This document shows positions 1 through 5,806 of a stretch of 16,031 nucleotides of DNA, in pieces. The stretch's first letter is position 1. The number at the start of each line of letters is the position of its first letter. Origin of the DNA: Nitrospirota bacterium. GTDB lineage: Bacteria > Nitrospirota_A > Leptospirillia > Leptospirillales > Leptospirillaceae. Made by a program: the position numbers and the translations under genes. The stretch covers positions 1 to 16,031 of the forward strand of contig JAKBPM010000025.1 in the NCBI GenBank assembly GCA_021829515.1. The letters are read 5' to 3'. A model generated the notes under the pieces. It saw only the letters and a program-made list of their open reading frames with translations, was not told the origin of the DNA and searched no databases.

Positions 1-353
1 TCGATGGCTGCATTGATGAATGCGCAGCCCCGGAAGGTTTTTTCATTGACGGTTTCCTTCAGGATCAGAAAGATGGTCAAAAGCCGGAGCTCCGGTCTTG
101 AGGCTTCTGAAAGGGCCTTTTCGATCGTCTGGATCCTTTGGGAAGAGATGTGGTCCAGCACGGCCAGAATCAGGTCGTCCTTGGAAGCAAAATGATGGTA
201 GAGGGACATTCTGGCCACCCCGGCCTTCTCGATAACCTCATTAATCCCGACATTGGCGATTCCGTGAAGATAAAAAAGATCGGCGGCAGTTTCGAGGATC
301 CGCTTGCGAACAATATTGGTGGGAGTTCTTTGAGGGTGGTCGGCGCTTTTCAT
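1..353 (-). CDS. TetR/AcrR-family transcriptional repressor, N-terminal part (cut by window edge)
   Basis: The reading frame opens with ATG at 353 and stays open to the window edge, giving about 117 residues. Residues about 15-60 form the family's helix-turn-helix: RILETAADLFYLHGIANVG, then the recognition region AGVARMSLYHHFASKDDL, which is the classic Y-x-H-F-x-S-K-D/E TetR signature. After it begins the variable ligand-binding domain, with RGCAFINAA near the cut end, a motif common in YxaF/LmrA-like TetR proteins. Members bind operator dyads near their own promoter and release them on binding a small hydrophobic ligand. The dyad at 373-382, about 20 bases upstream of the start, fits autoregulation. 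No target gene is visible in the window, since the gene points off the left edge. Family call is firm; ligand and regulon are unknown. Confidence 0.88.
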   Translation of the reverse strand, partial: MKSADHPQRTPTNIVRKRILETAADLFYLHGIANVGINEVIEKAGVARMSLYHHFASKDDLILAVLDHISSQRIQTIEKALSEASRPELRLLTIFLILKETVNEKTFRGCAFINAAI

Positions 354-372
354 GGCTTCAATGATAATAGAT

Positions 373-382
373 AGACTGGTCT
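373..382. promoter_or_regulatory. Candidate TetR operator dyad
   Basis: AGAC-TG-GTCT is an inverted repeat 20 bases upstream of the tetR start codon. Read on the minus strand with its flank it gives ACAGACCAGTCTATCTATTA. From memory this resembles the LmrA/YxaF operator of Bacillus subtilis (AGACCAGTC core), which belongs to a related TetR subgroup. Its position in the gene's own promoter region fits self-repression. The operator role is inferred from position and similarity. Confidence 0.45.
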
Positions 383-522
383 GTATGCAATAGAGGTGGA
401 AACAGTCTTCCCATGGATGATGACTGAGATCGTTTCGATCCATTTAAGTTGATACCGCACATTCCAGAGGGCGAGTTGCCGGAATGTTTGACGGCAACTT
501 TGATAAGTCGGGGATGGTAGAA

Positions 523-556
523 GGAGCTTGCGGATTGCGCAAGCTCCGGATTTTTT
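523..556 (+). terminator. Strong intrinsic terminator on + strand with no obvious upstream gene
   Basis: A perfect 10-base-pair stem (GGAGCTTGCG at 523-532, CGCAAGCTCC at 538-547) encloses a five-base loop and is followed by GGA and six T at 551-556. On the minus strand the stem is followed only by TTCT, so the T-tract makes this a + strand terminator. A second hairpin (GTTGCCG 475-481 with CGGCAAC 492-498) lies just before it. The only annotated neighbours are minus-strand genes, so it ends either a short unannotated + transcript or antisense transcription heading into kdpA. I see no protein gene in 383-654. Confidence 0.6.
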
Positions 557-654
557 CTGGCGTTCTCTCAGCATTGATCAGAATCGGGTGAAGAAAATCT
601 TCCGGAAGATCAAGAGATTCGAGAATCCGCATTGAGACAATGGAGCAAATGGGC

Positions 655-2355
655 TCAATACAGGATTCCTTTCTGCAGTGACAGATGCTCCAGTATGGGG
701 CCCAGTATCAGGGCTGGCAAGAAGATGAGAACTCCCAGAATGAGCATGAAGGCAACAAGCAAAACACCAAAAATGCCTGTATCGGTCTGAAACGTCCCGA
801 CCATTGAGGGGTGTTTGCGCTTTTGGGCGAAGGATCCCGCCAAGGCCAGCAAGGGGAGAAAAGGAAGGTAACGTCCGAGAAGTACCCCGAATCCCTGGGA
901 AAGGGCATAAAATGGGGTCGAAACTGTCAGTCCGGCCATGGCGGACCCGTTTCCGGACGTGGATGAAGCGAACCCGTAAAGAACTTCGAGAAACCCGTGC
1001 GGACCAGGGTTGCCGATAGAGCTTTTCCCCTGGGGGAGTAGAACCGCGACAGCTGTTATGCCGAGAGCCAGCAACGGAATAACCAGAAAGGACAGGGAAA
1101 CGAACTTGATCTCCCTGTTTTCGATTTTTTTCCCAAGATATTCAGGTTGACGTCCAACCATCATACCGACCAGAAAGAGAGCCAGAAGGATCTCCCGGAG
1201 GAGGGTCAAGAAGCCGACCCCCTTTCCTCCCGGCACATCCCCCAGAACAATATAGCTCAGAAGGACGGAAATGGAGACGGGATTCATGCTGTCGATTGCC
1301 GAGTTGACGCCCCCGTTAAAGGTCGCAATCGAAGCGTTGGTATAGAGGGTGCTCTGGGTTATCCCGAATCGCACTTCCTTTCCTTCCATATTTTTGATGG
1401 ACGGATTATTTGTTGTCTGGAGGAGTTTATGGGAGATCAGAATCGGGTTGGAGGAACGTTCTGCATGGTCGATCAAGAAGAATCCGGCTATATTGATGGA
1501 AAAGACTACCGCAAAGAGAATCCAGCCTTCGCGGGGCCGACCCACCATTCTTCCGAAGAAGAACGGAATAGAGAAGGTGAAAACCGACATTTCAAGAATT
1601 TCGATCATATTGCTCAAAGGGGTAGGATTTTCATAAGGGTGGGCGCTGTTGGTGTTGTAGAATCCTGCTCCGTTTGTTCCCAACTGCTTGATGGATTCGA
1701 GTGAAGCGACCGGACCCATGATGAGTGTCTGTGTTTGTCCCTCGAGGGTATGGGCTGTAATGGCGGTTCGCAATGTCTGAGGAGTTCCTTGCCAGATATG
1801 AAGTAACGAGAACAGAATTCCGAAAGGAAGGAGTCCCCGAACAATAATCCGCACGAAGTCCGACCAGAAATTTCCGAGAAATGGCGTACTGGAACGGCTC
1901 AGTCCCCTGATAAACGGAATCAGGAAAGTGATTCCCGTTGCCGGAGCCACAAACATGAGAAAAGTGACTGCTGCCGTTTGTGAAAAGTTGGACAGCTGGG
2001 CTTCCCCGGCATAGGCTTGCCAATCCGAATTTGTGACAAAACTTGCTGCAGTATTAAAGACAAGTTCAGGAGAAAGTGCAGACAGATGTCTTGGATTCAG
2101 CGGGAAGATTGCCTGTCCCCATAGAATGAAATATCCAGCGACGAAAAACAGGGCATTGGATAGAAGAAGGGTGAACGCATAGTCCTTCCAGGTCATTTCC
2201 TGATCGGGGTCGACTCCGATAAAGCGGTAAATCTGTTTTTCGACCGCCAGATGGCCGCTTTTGTAGATCCAGAACAGGTAGCGACCCGCCAGTGGAGAGA
2301 TTGTAAGTATCAGAAAAAATGAAAAAAAGACCTCTTTCCAGCCGTGAGGGGACAT
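655..2355 (-). CDS. kdpA: KdpA, potassium-translocating subunit of Kdp K+ transporter (divergent, no kdpBC beside it)
   Basis: This is an integral membrane protein of 566 residues, close to the usual roughly 560. In the known KdpFABC complex KdpA is the K+-selective, channel-like subunit and KdpB the ATPase. Four filter-like motifs are in the right order: TNSDWQ (108-113), LGTNGAGFYN (225-234) followed by NSAHPYENP, FNGGVN (346-351) and SGNGSAMAG (467-475). GRQPEYLGKKIE (401-412) is another family hallmark. Against the E. coli pattern, motif I has D for N, motif II has GAG for GGG, and motif III departs most. I placed the start at ATG 2355 because GGAGG lies eight bases upstream; a TTG at 2370 would overlap that site. 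Downstream, where kdpB normally follows, there is no kdpB or kdpC. Family certain; function as a Kdp pump depends on partners elsewhere. Confidence 0.93.
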   Translation of the reverse strand: MSPHGWKEVFFSFFLILTISPLAGRYLFWIYKSGHLAVEKQIYRFIGVDPDQEMTWKDYAFTLLLSNALFFVAGYFILWGQAIFPLNPRHLSALSPELVFNTAASFVTNSDWQAYAGEAQLSNFSQTAAVTFLMFVAPATGITFLIPFIRGLSRSSTPFLGNFWSDFVRIIVRGLLPFGILFSLLHIWQGTPQTLRTAITAHTLEGQTQTLIMGPVASLESIKQLGTNGAGFYNTNSAHPYENPTPLSNMIEILEMSVFTFSIPFFFGRMVGRPREGWILFAVVFSINIAGFFLIDHAERSSNPILISHKLLQTTNNPSIKNMEGKEVRFGITQSTLYTNASIATFNGGVNSAIDSMNPVSISVLLSYIVLGDVPGGKGVGFLTLLREILLALFLVGMMVGRQPEYLGKKIENREIKFVSLSFLVIPLLALGITAVAVLLPQGKSSIGNPGPHGFLEVLYGFASSTSGNGSAMAGLTVSTPFYALSQGFGVLLGRYLPFLPLLALAGSFAQKRKHPSMVGTFQTDTGIFGVLLVAFMLILGVLIFLPALILGPILEHLSLQKGILY

Positions 2356-2379
2356 CACAGGAACCTCCAACGATTCTGA

Positions 2380-2628
2380 ACGTTATGGACCATTTGGAAA
2401 TGGATCCCAATTTTTAATAAGGGAGAAGAATGGATTGCGGAAATCAGCAGTGAGGAGGTTTTGTTCGAAAAACGAGACATCTCCGTTCCCAGAGACCCGG
2501 AAAAAAATGGGGTTCAGCTGGCAAGAACCGGAAATCAAAAGATTGATGTGCCTGATGTCTGGATGAATCTGTGTTCACGACTTTTAACCCGATGTAGTTC
2601 GTTCAATGGGCTTAATTCGACAAAGTGA
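2380..2628 (+). pseudogene. Protein-like open frame without a start codon (possible gene remnant)
   Basis: An 82-codon open frame lies between stop codons at 2377 and 2626. Its middle reads like real protein (for example EEWIAEISSEEVLFEKRD and QKIDVPDVWMNLCSRLL), but there is no ATG in its first half. An ATG at 2430 preceded by AAGGGAG is in another frame and reaches a stop after a few codons. A frameshifted or 5'-truncated gene would look like this. I do not recognise the family. It lies back to back with kdpA, so it could also be a chance frame in the kdpA leader. Confidence 0.2.
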
Positions 2629-2784
2629 ATGATTGTTCGAAATTTTAAAGACAAAATCTGCAAAAGACCATTGGTCAAGTGGCTAGCTTGCCATATGGGA
2701 AGGCTCTGTTACAGGCTGCCGGTCTTATGCAGGAAAAGCGGTTTTTAAAATGAAAAAAGGGCGGAGAGAGGTGCTCTCTGATTG

Positions 2785-2919
2785 TCACAAGTCTGCTTTT
2801 TTATCGTTTCTCAGCGATGCAGTACCGGGTGAAGAAGATGCATGGTGCTTCATTTTATGCTGGATCAGGACTGCCAGGGATTCAAGAGATGCATCAAGTC
2901 TTTTCCGAAGATCCGCCAT
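2785..2919 (-). CDS. Possible 44-residue small protein
   Basis: ATG at 2919 is preceded by GGAAGGGAG with eight bases between the GGGAG core and the start, a good ribosome-binding site. The product would be a basic, amphipathic helix (MADLRKRLDASLESLAVLIQ) followed by a Lys/His/Ser-rich tail. I know no family for it. It is not KdpF, which is a single hydrophobic membrane helix. It stands alone on the kdpA strand about 430 bases upstream of kdpA. A chance frame cannot be excluded. Confidence 0.25.
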   Translation of the reverse strand: MADLRKRLDASLESLAVLIQHKMKHHASSSPGTASLRNDKKADL

Positions 2920-3063
2920 GCCGAAAACTCCCTTCCAAGTGCTATTCTTGTTATTGAGCTCCTGTCTCCCTCTCACAGTCTTTTTCGACTCTTATCCACC
3001 TGAGAGAGACAACATGCGGTTGTTTCTGTTTTTGACTCTCAGGATAAGACTTGTCTAGTCTAT

Positions 3064-3087
3064 TCCAATTGAAGAATGAGTCTGAAA
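3064..3087 (+). repeat. Left inverted repeat of the IS remnant
   Basis: TCCAAT at 3064-3069 and ATGAGTCTGAAA at 3076-3087 match, in inverted orientation and with one mismatch in the 12-base block, the right-hand copy at 4303-4325. The spacing between the two blocks is six bases here and five on the right. It lies just beyond the 3' end of the transposase, as expected for an IS terminus. Confidence 0.5.
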
Positions 3088-3167
3088 ATAAGATCCTCCG
3101 ATTAAGGGACCCGGATCAAAATCGTTCTTGGTTAAAAGCCTGGACCTGAGGTTTGTCTTTCTGTTTC

Positions 3168-4221
3168 TCAGGCCCGATTTTCAGGTCTTGCTGTCCAGGA
3201 CTGAAAAAGAAGATCCCTGGCGGTATTCATCTGTTCAGCCGCTTCATTATCGGTCTTTGACAGACTGATTTTTTCCAGTTGAGCCATGGTCAAACCCGGT
3301 TTGAGACAACTCTCCGCACAGGGGAGAGATTTGAACTTTTCAAAAGGTGTTTGAATATCCTCATAGCGGTAGCGTTTCTTTTCCCTTGGCGTCGGTCACG
3401 GTTTTGGGGAAGAAACAGGGCCGGTGGAAATTCACATAGGGGTTCAGATGCTCCCGGCAAAAGGCATTGACCTCCTGGGCAAAGGCCTGGGGGATATGCG
3501 CATATCCCAAGTGCTTTCTCACCACGGAAGCATTTTTGGATTCGGCCAAGGCGTTGTCGTTTGAGTGTCGGGGCCGGCTCTTGGTGAGCTCGATCAGGAG
3601 CTTTTTCAGAAGTTTTGCGACCTGATAGTTGATATACTCCGATCCGTTATCGACATGAATACCCAGAATCACAAAGGGAAAAGACTTAATCATCTCTTTT
3701 AGAACCGGGATCAGGTAGGCTTCACTGATCTTCTCGCAACTGGCCACAACCTGGTACTGGGTCACGCAATCGACGGCATTGATGTGATAGAGCCCTTTCT
3801 TCCCGTCCTGATCTCCCTGATGAACGGTGTCGATCCGGAGATACCCGGGGGAACCTTCCGGACAGGGGGCTCGCCGTTCCCCGATGGGCGCCTTTGTCGA
3901 TCTGGTCTTTGTCCAGTGCCGGCGTTTTAACACATACTCTTTGCCTCCCCTCAGGTTATACAGGTGGGAGACAGAGATCCGGGCAAGATTGGTATATTTG
4001 TCTTCCCCGTAGATCGTGCAAGCCCGTTCCATCAACTTTTTGGTGGCAGGGCCGGAAAGGGTTCCATGATGCTCGTCCATCTCCACCAGAAGAGCCACGT
4101 CTCCGGGGCCAAAAACCCTCTGGAATCCACGTCTGGGAGTCTGGTATCCCAATCGCACTGTCCCCGTTTTCTGAAACTGATGGACGAGACGGGTCACTTG
4201 CTGGCGGGAAAGCCCAGTCAT
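3168..4221 (-). pseudogene. Integrase-core (DDE) transposase, N-terminally truncated and frameshifted
   Basis: The main frame runs from ATG 4221 to a stop at 3361. It begins inside the helix-turn-helix region (MTGLSRQQVTRLVHQF) and carries the rve catalytic triad: D131 in YLRIDTVHQGD, D191 in GIHVDNGSEYIN, and E227 in NDNALAESKNASVVRKHLGY. Near 3372-3382, in an A-rich stretch, the frame breaks. A +1 shift continues the family's C-terminal tail as RYRYEDIQTPFEKFKSLP, then CLKPGLTMAQLEKISLSKTDNEAAEQM, to a stop at 3168. Upstream in the same frame, ATG near 4276 starts MRLQGVKSFIMDGAW, then a stop. That could be the original N-terminus, with about 60-70 residues lost by internal deletion. It is therefore almost certainly inactive. 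Codon use is similar to its neighbours. Confidence 0.85.
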
Positions 4222-4302
4222 CCATATTGATCACCATGCGCCATCCATTATGAACGATTTGACCCCTTGTAGACGCATCTCTTGGTGGAAAGACGAACTC
4301 CC

Positions 4303-4325
4303 TTTAAGACTCATACCATATTGGA
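4303..4325 (-). repeat. Right inverted repeat of the IS remnant
   Basis: TTTAAGACTCAT at 4303-4314 and ATTGGA at 4320-4325 are the inverted counterparts of the blocks at 3064-3087. The repeat overlaps the hairpin of the terminator at 4310-4339, so the IS end and the terminator share bases. Confidence 0.5.
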
Positions 4326-4339
4326 TGAGGCTTTTTTTT
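4310..4339 (+). terminator. Intrinsic terminator at the IS right end
   Basis: CTCAT-(A)-CCA at 4310-4318 pairs with TGG-ATGAG at 4322-4329 around a TAT loop, giving eight pairs with one bulged A. GC and eight T follow (4332-4339), with another run of seven T at 4342-4348. No + gene ends here, so it may block read-through from or into the element. Confidence 0.5.
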
Positions 4340-4378
4340 GCTTTTTTTCCCGACCCACACTATCATGTTTTTCATGCG

Positions 4379-4560
4379 ACGTGCCGCAAGGCACGTGCCC
4401 GCAAAGCGGGCAACTAGGGCCGGAACGGTCCGAAGTCAAAGCCTCCGGAGAGGACAATAAGACGCGAAGGTCCAAACGCCTTCGCGCATCCTCGGCGAAA
4501 GAGGAACTTTCGGTCGTGAGACTGGAAACCCCACCTAAAGCGCTTAGGTGAGGGAGAGTT
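4379..4560 (+). ncRNA. Omega-RNA-like (TnpB guide RNA) scaffold and right end of an IS200/IS605-type element
   Basis: Six hairpins follow one another: ACGTGCC/GGCACGT with a GCAA tetraloop (4379-4396); GCCCGC/GCGGGC with an AAA loop (4397-4411); GGGCCG/CGGTCC with a GAA loop (4417-4431); CCTC/GAGG (4442-4453); CGCGAAGG/CCTTCGCG (4463-4486); and CACCTAA/TTAGGTG (4532-4550). The last contains the stop codon of the tnpB tail, as is usual for the right-end hairpin of IS605-group elements. In characterised systems the omega RNA overlaps the tnpB 3' end and ends in a guide taken from flanking DNA. Here the guide would begin just after about 4555-4565. No intact tnpB lies upstream. The assignment is inferred from structure and position. 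Confidence 0.55.
4414..4551 (+). pseudogene. tnpB: 3' tail of a lost tnpB (IS200/IS605 accessory nuclease)
   Basis: The frame ending at TGA 4549-4551 reads LGPERSEVKASGEDNKT, RRSKRLRASSAKEELS, then VRLETPPKALR. This is the basic, low-complexity tail that follows the RuvC-III/zinc-finger part in many IS605-type TnpB proteins (pattern: V-x-A-C/S-G-E, then K/R-rich, then R-A-S-x-K-Q/E-E). The catalytic domains and the CxxC zinc finger are absent upstream; the frame instead runs into the poly-T region and the neighbouring IS. It is a remnant kept together with the element's structured right end. Identification rests on tail similarity and the hairpin context. Confidence 0.55.
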
Positions 4561-4698
4561 CATTGTTTGGGCCGTTTTGGGGTACCCTTTAGGGCCCTTT
4601 CAACCATGGTATCTGCACGATTCGTGGCTATGGCCTTTTGGCTGATGGTCCGGGATCATGATCGGATGGCAAAAAAGAAATATTCCCCGTAGTCATTT

Positions 4699-4792
<94 letters not shown>

Positions 4793-4870
4793 TGAGACTT
4801 CCATTGTATTTCCGATAATTCGACCGTTAGACCAGCTGCAAGATTCGACCGACCCTGAAGGAGTCTTTCC

Positions 4871-5806
4871 ATGTTTTCCCACGACAATATAAATGCCCAT
4901 CTGACAAGTCTCCATGAGATTCTTCCCTCAGGGGCATTTTCCGGGAATCATGAAAAAATTCTTTTTTCTCTGGGAAAAACCCACGTTACGATCGCTGGTC
5001 TTATCGACTTTTTCCTGATCATCCTCATGGGTATTCTTGTTCGCCGGGCAGTCATGAAGGCCCTGACACTCAAGGCCGAGCGGGAAGCCAACGGTCAATC
5101 CAGAAATCTCATCTTGCTTGGATCAAAGCTTGCGGGGACGATTGTTCTTTTTCTTACAGGGCTTTTGGCACTTGATAATATCGGAGTCAAGCTGACGTCT
5201 GTCGAAGGCGTGCTGGGTATGGTTGGTCTTGGTTTTGGAATCGGGCTTCAGTCGGTGGCCGCGAACGTCATTGCCCTTGGGGTGATTCTGGCTGAAAAAT
5301 CTGTCCAGCCCGGAGATATTATTGAGATCGACGGCATCGTGGGGACCGTCAAGGAGATCCGTCCAAGAAGCACCGTAATCATGAGTACGGATAACATCGC
5401 TGTTATTGTTCCCAATGGACATTTCATCTCAAACAAGGTCATCAACTGGAGCCATCTGGAAGCCAAAATACGGGCCCATATCAAAGTCGGTGTAGGGATG
5501 ACCCAAAAGGATCTTGATTCAGCTGTGCGAATCATGAAGGAGGTGGCGGGGAACCACCCTCTGATTCTGAAAGATCCGGCGCCGGATGTATGGTTTGCGT
5601 CTTTTGGTGAGTCAACATACGATCTTGATCTTGTTTTTTGGCTGAAGGACGCAACGGTGCGTTATCAGGTGACGAGTGATCTTGGCTTTTCCCTGAGCAA
5701 GGCGTTTAATGATGAGGGCGTGAATATTCCCTATCCCATCCGGACGTTGTTCGTTAATGAGCCTGCTTTGGGGGCTCCCATCCAGAAATCTCCTGTCAAG
5801 GGGTAA
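4871..5806 (+). CDS. MscS-family mechanosensitive channel
   Basis: The protein has 311 residues, close to the small MscS type (E. coli MscS has 286). It should sit in the inner membrane and release solutes on hypo-osmotic shock. Three hydrophobic segments are visible at about 40-60, 80-101 and 108-142. The last is the Gly/Ala-rich pore helix (GLGFGIGLQSVAANVIALG). Then comes the cytoplasmic beta domain with KSVQPGDIIEIDG, GTVKEIRPRST and PNGHFISNKVINWS (181-194), all family hallmarks, and the alpha/beta vestibule domain. ATG 4871 is preceded by AAGGAG with seven bases spacing. It follows tRNA-Ser on the same strand, and its stop overlaps the convergent prfC end by 11 bases. Which gating stimulus it answers cannot be read from sequence. 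Confidence 0.92.
   Translation: MFSHDNINAHLTSLHEILPSGAFSGNHEKILFSLGKTHVTIAGLIDFFLIILMGILVRRAVMKALTLKAEREANGQSRNLILLGSKLAGTIVLFLTGLLALDNIGVKLTSVEGVLGMVGLGFGIGLQSVAANVIALGVILAEKSVQPGDIIEIDGIVGTVKEIRPRSTVIMSTDNIAVIVPNGHFISNKVINWSHLEAKIRAHIKVGVGMTQKDLDSAVRIMKEVAGNHPLILKDPAPDVWFASFGESTYDLDLVFWLKDATVRYQVTSDLGFSLSKAFNDEGVNIPYPIRTLFVNEPALGAPIQKSPVKG

Larger units (their letters stand above)
2371..3063. other. Long stretch between kdpA and the IS remnant without a convincing gene
   Basis: Apart from the doubtful frames at 2380-2628 (+) and 2785-2919 (-), nothing here looks like a normal gene. Visible structure includes the dyad GACCA-T-TGGTC around 2668-2678 and an imperfect TTCGACAA / TTGTTCGAA inverted repeat around 2617-2643. 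Both are upstream of kdpA on its strand and could be regulatory. I found no KdpE-type box or c-di-AMP riboswitch that I could defend. Confidence 0.4.
3064..4325 (-). mobile_element. Degenerate insertion sequence with a DDE (rve-type) transposase
   Basis: About 1.26 kb is bounded by related inverted repeats: TCCAAT and ATGAGTCTGAAA at 3064-3087, and TTTAAGACTCAT and ATTGGA at 4303-4325. Read inward-out both ends follow the pattern TTTxAGACTCAT, five or six bases, then ATTGGA. The single transposase gene inside, on the minus strand, is broken at both ends. The exact outer boundaries and any target duplication could not be fixed by eye. The transposase resembles the integrase-core group often filed near IS481; the family name is tentative. 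Confidence 0.6.

Noticed and set aside
444..632. A 62-codon minus-strand frame just after kdpA, considered as a kdp-linked small gene
   Set aside because: No ribosome-binding site, it contains the terminator hairpin, and it resembles neither KdpB nor KdpC.
1147..1704. A 185-codon + strand open frame inside kdpA
   Set aside because: It lies wholly antisense to a well-supported kdpA, has low-complexity, charged composition and no family resemblance.
3139..3199. Nested inverted repeats CCTGGAC/GTCCAGG and CCTGAG/CTCAGG
   Set aside because: They straddle the coding tail and stop of the broken transposase, have long loops and no T-tract; probably chance or part of the IS end.
4379..4560. CRISPR-like array, because of the run of hairpins
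   Set aside because: The hairpins differ from each other, with no repeated unit and no spacers; the TnpB tail explains them better.
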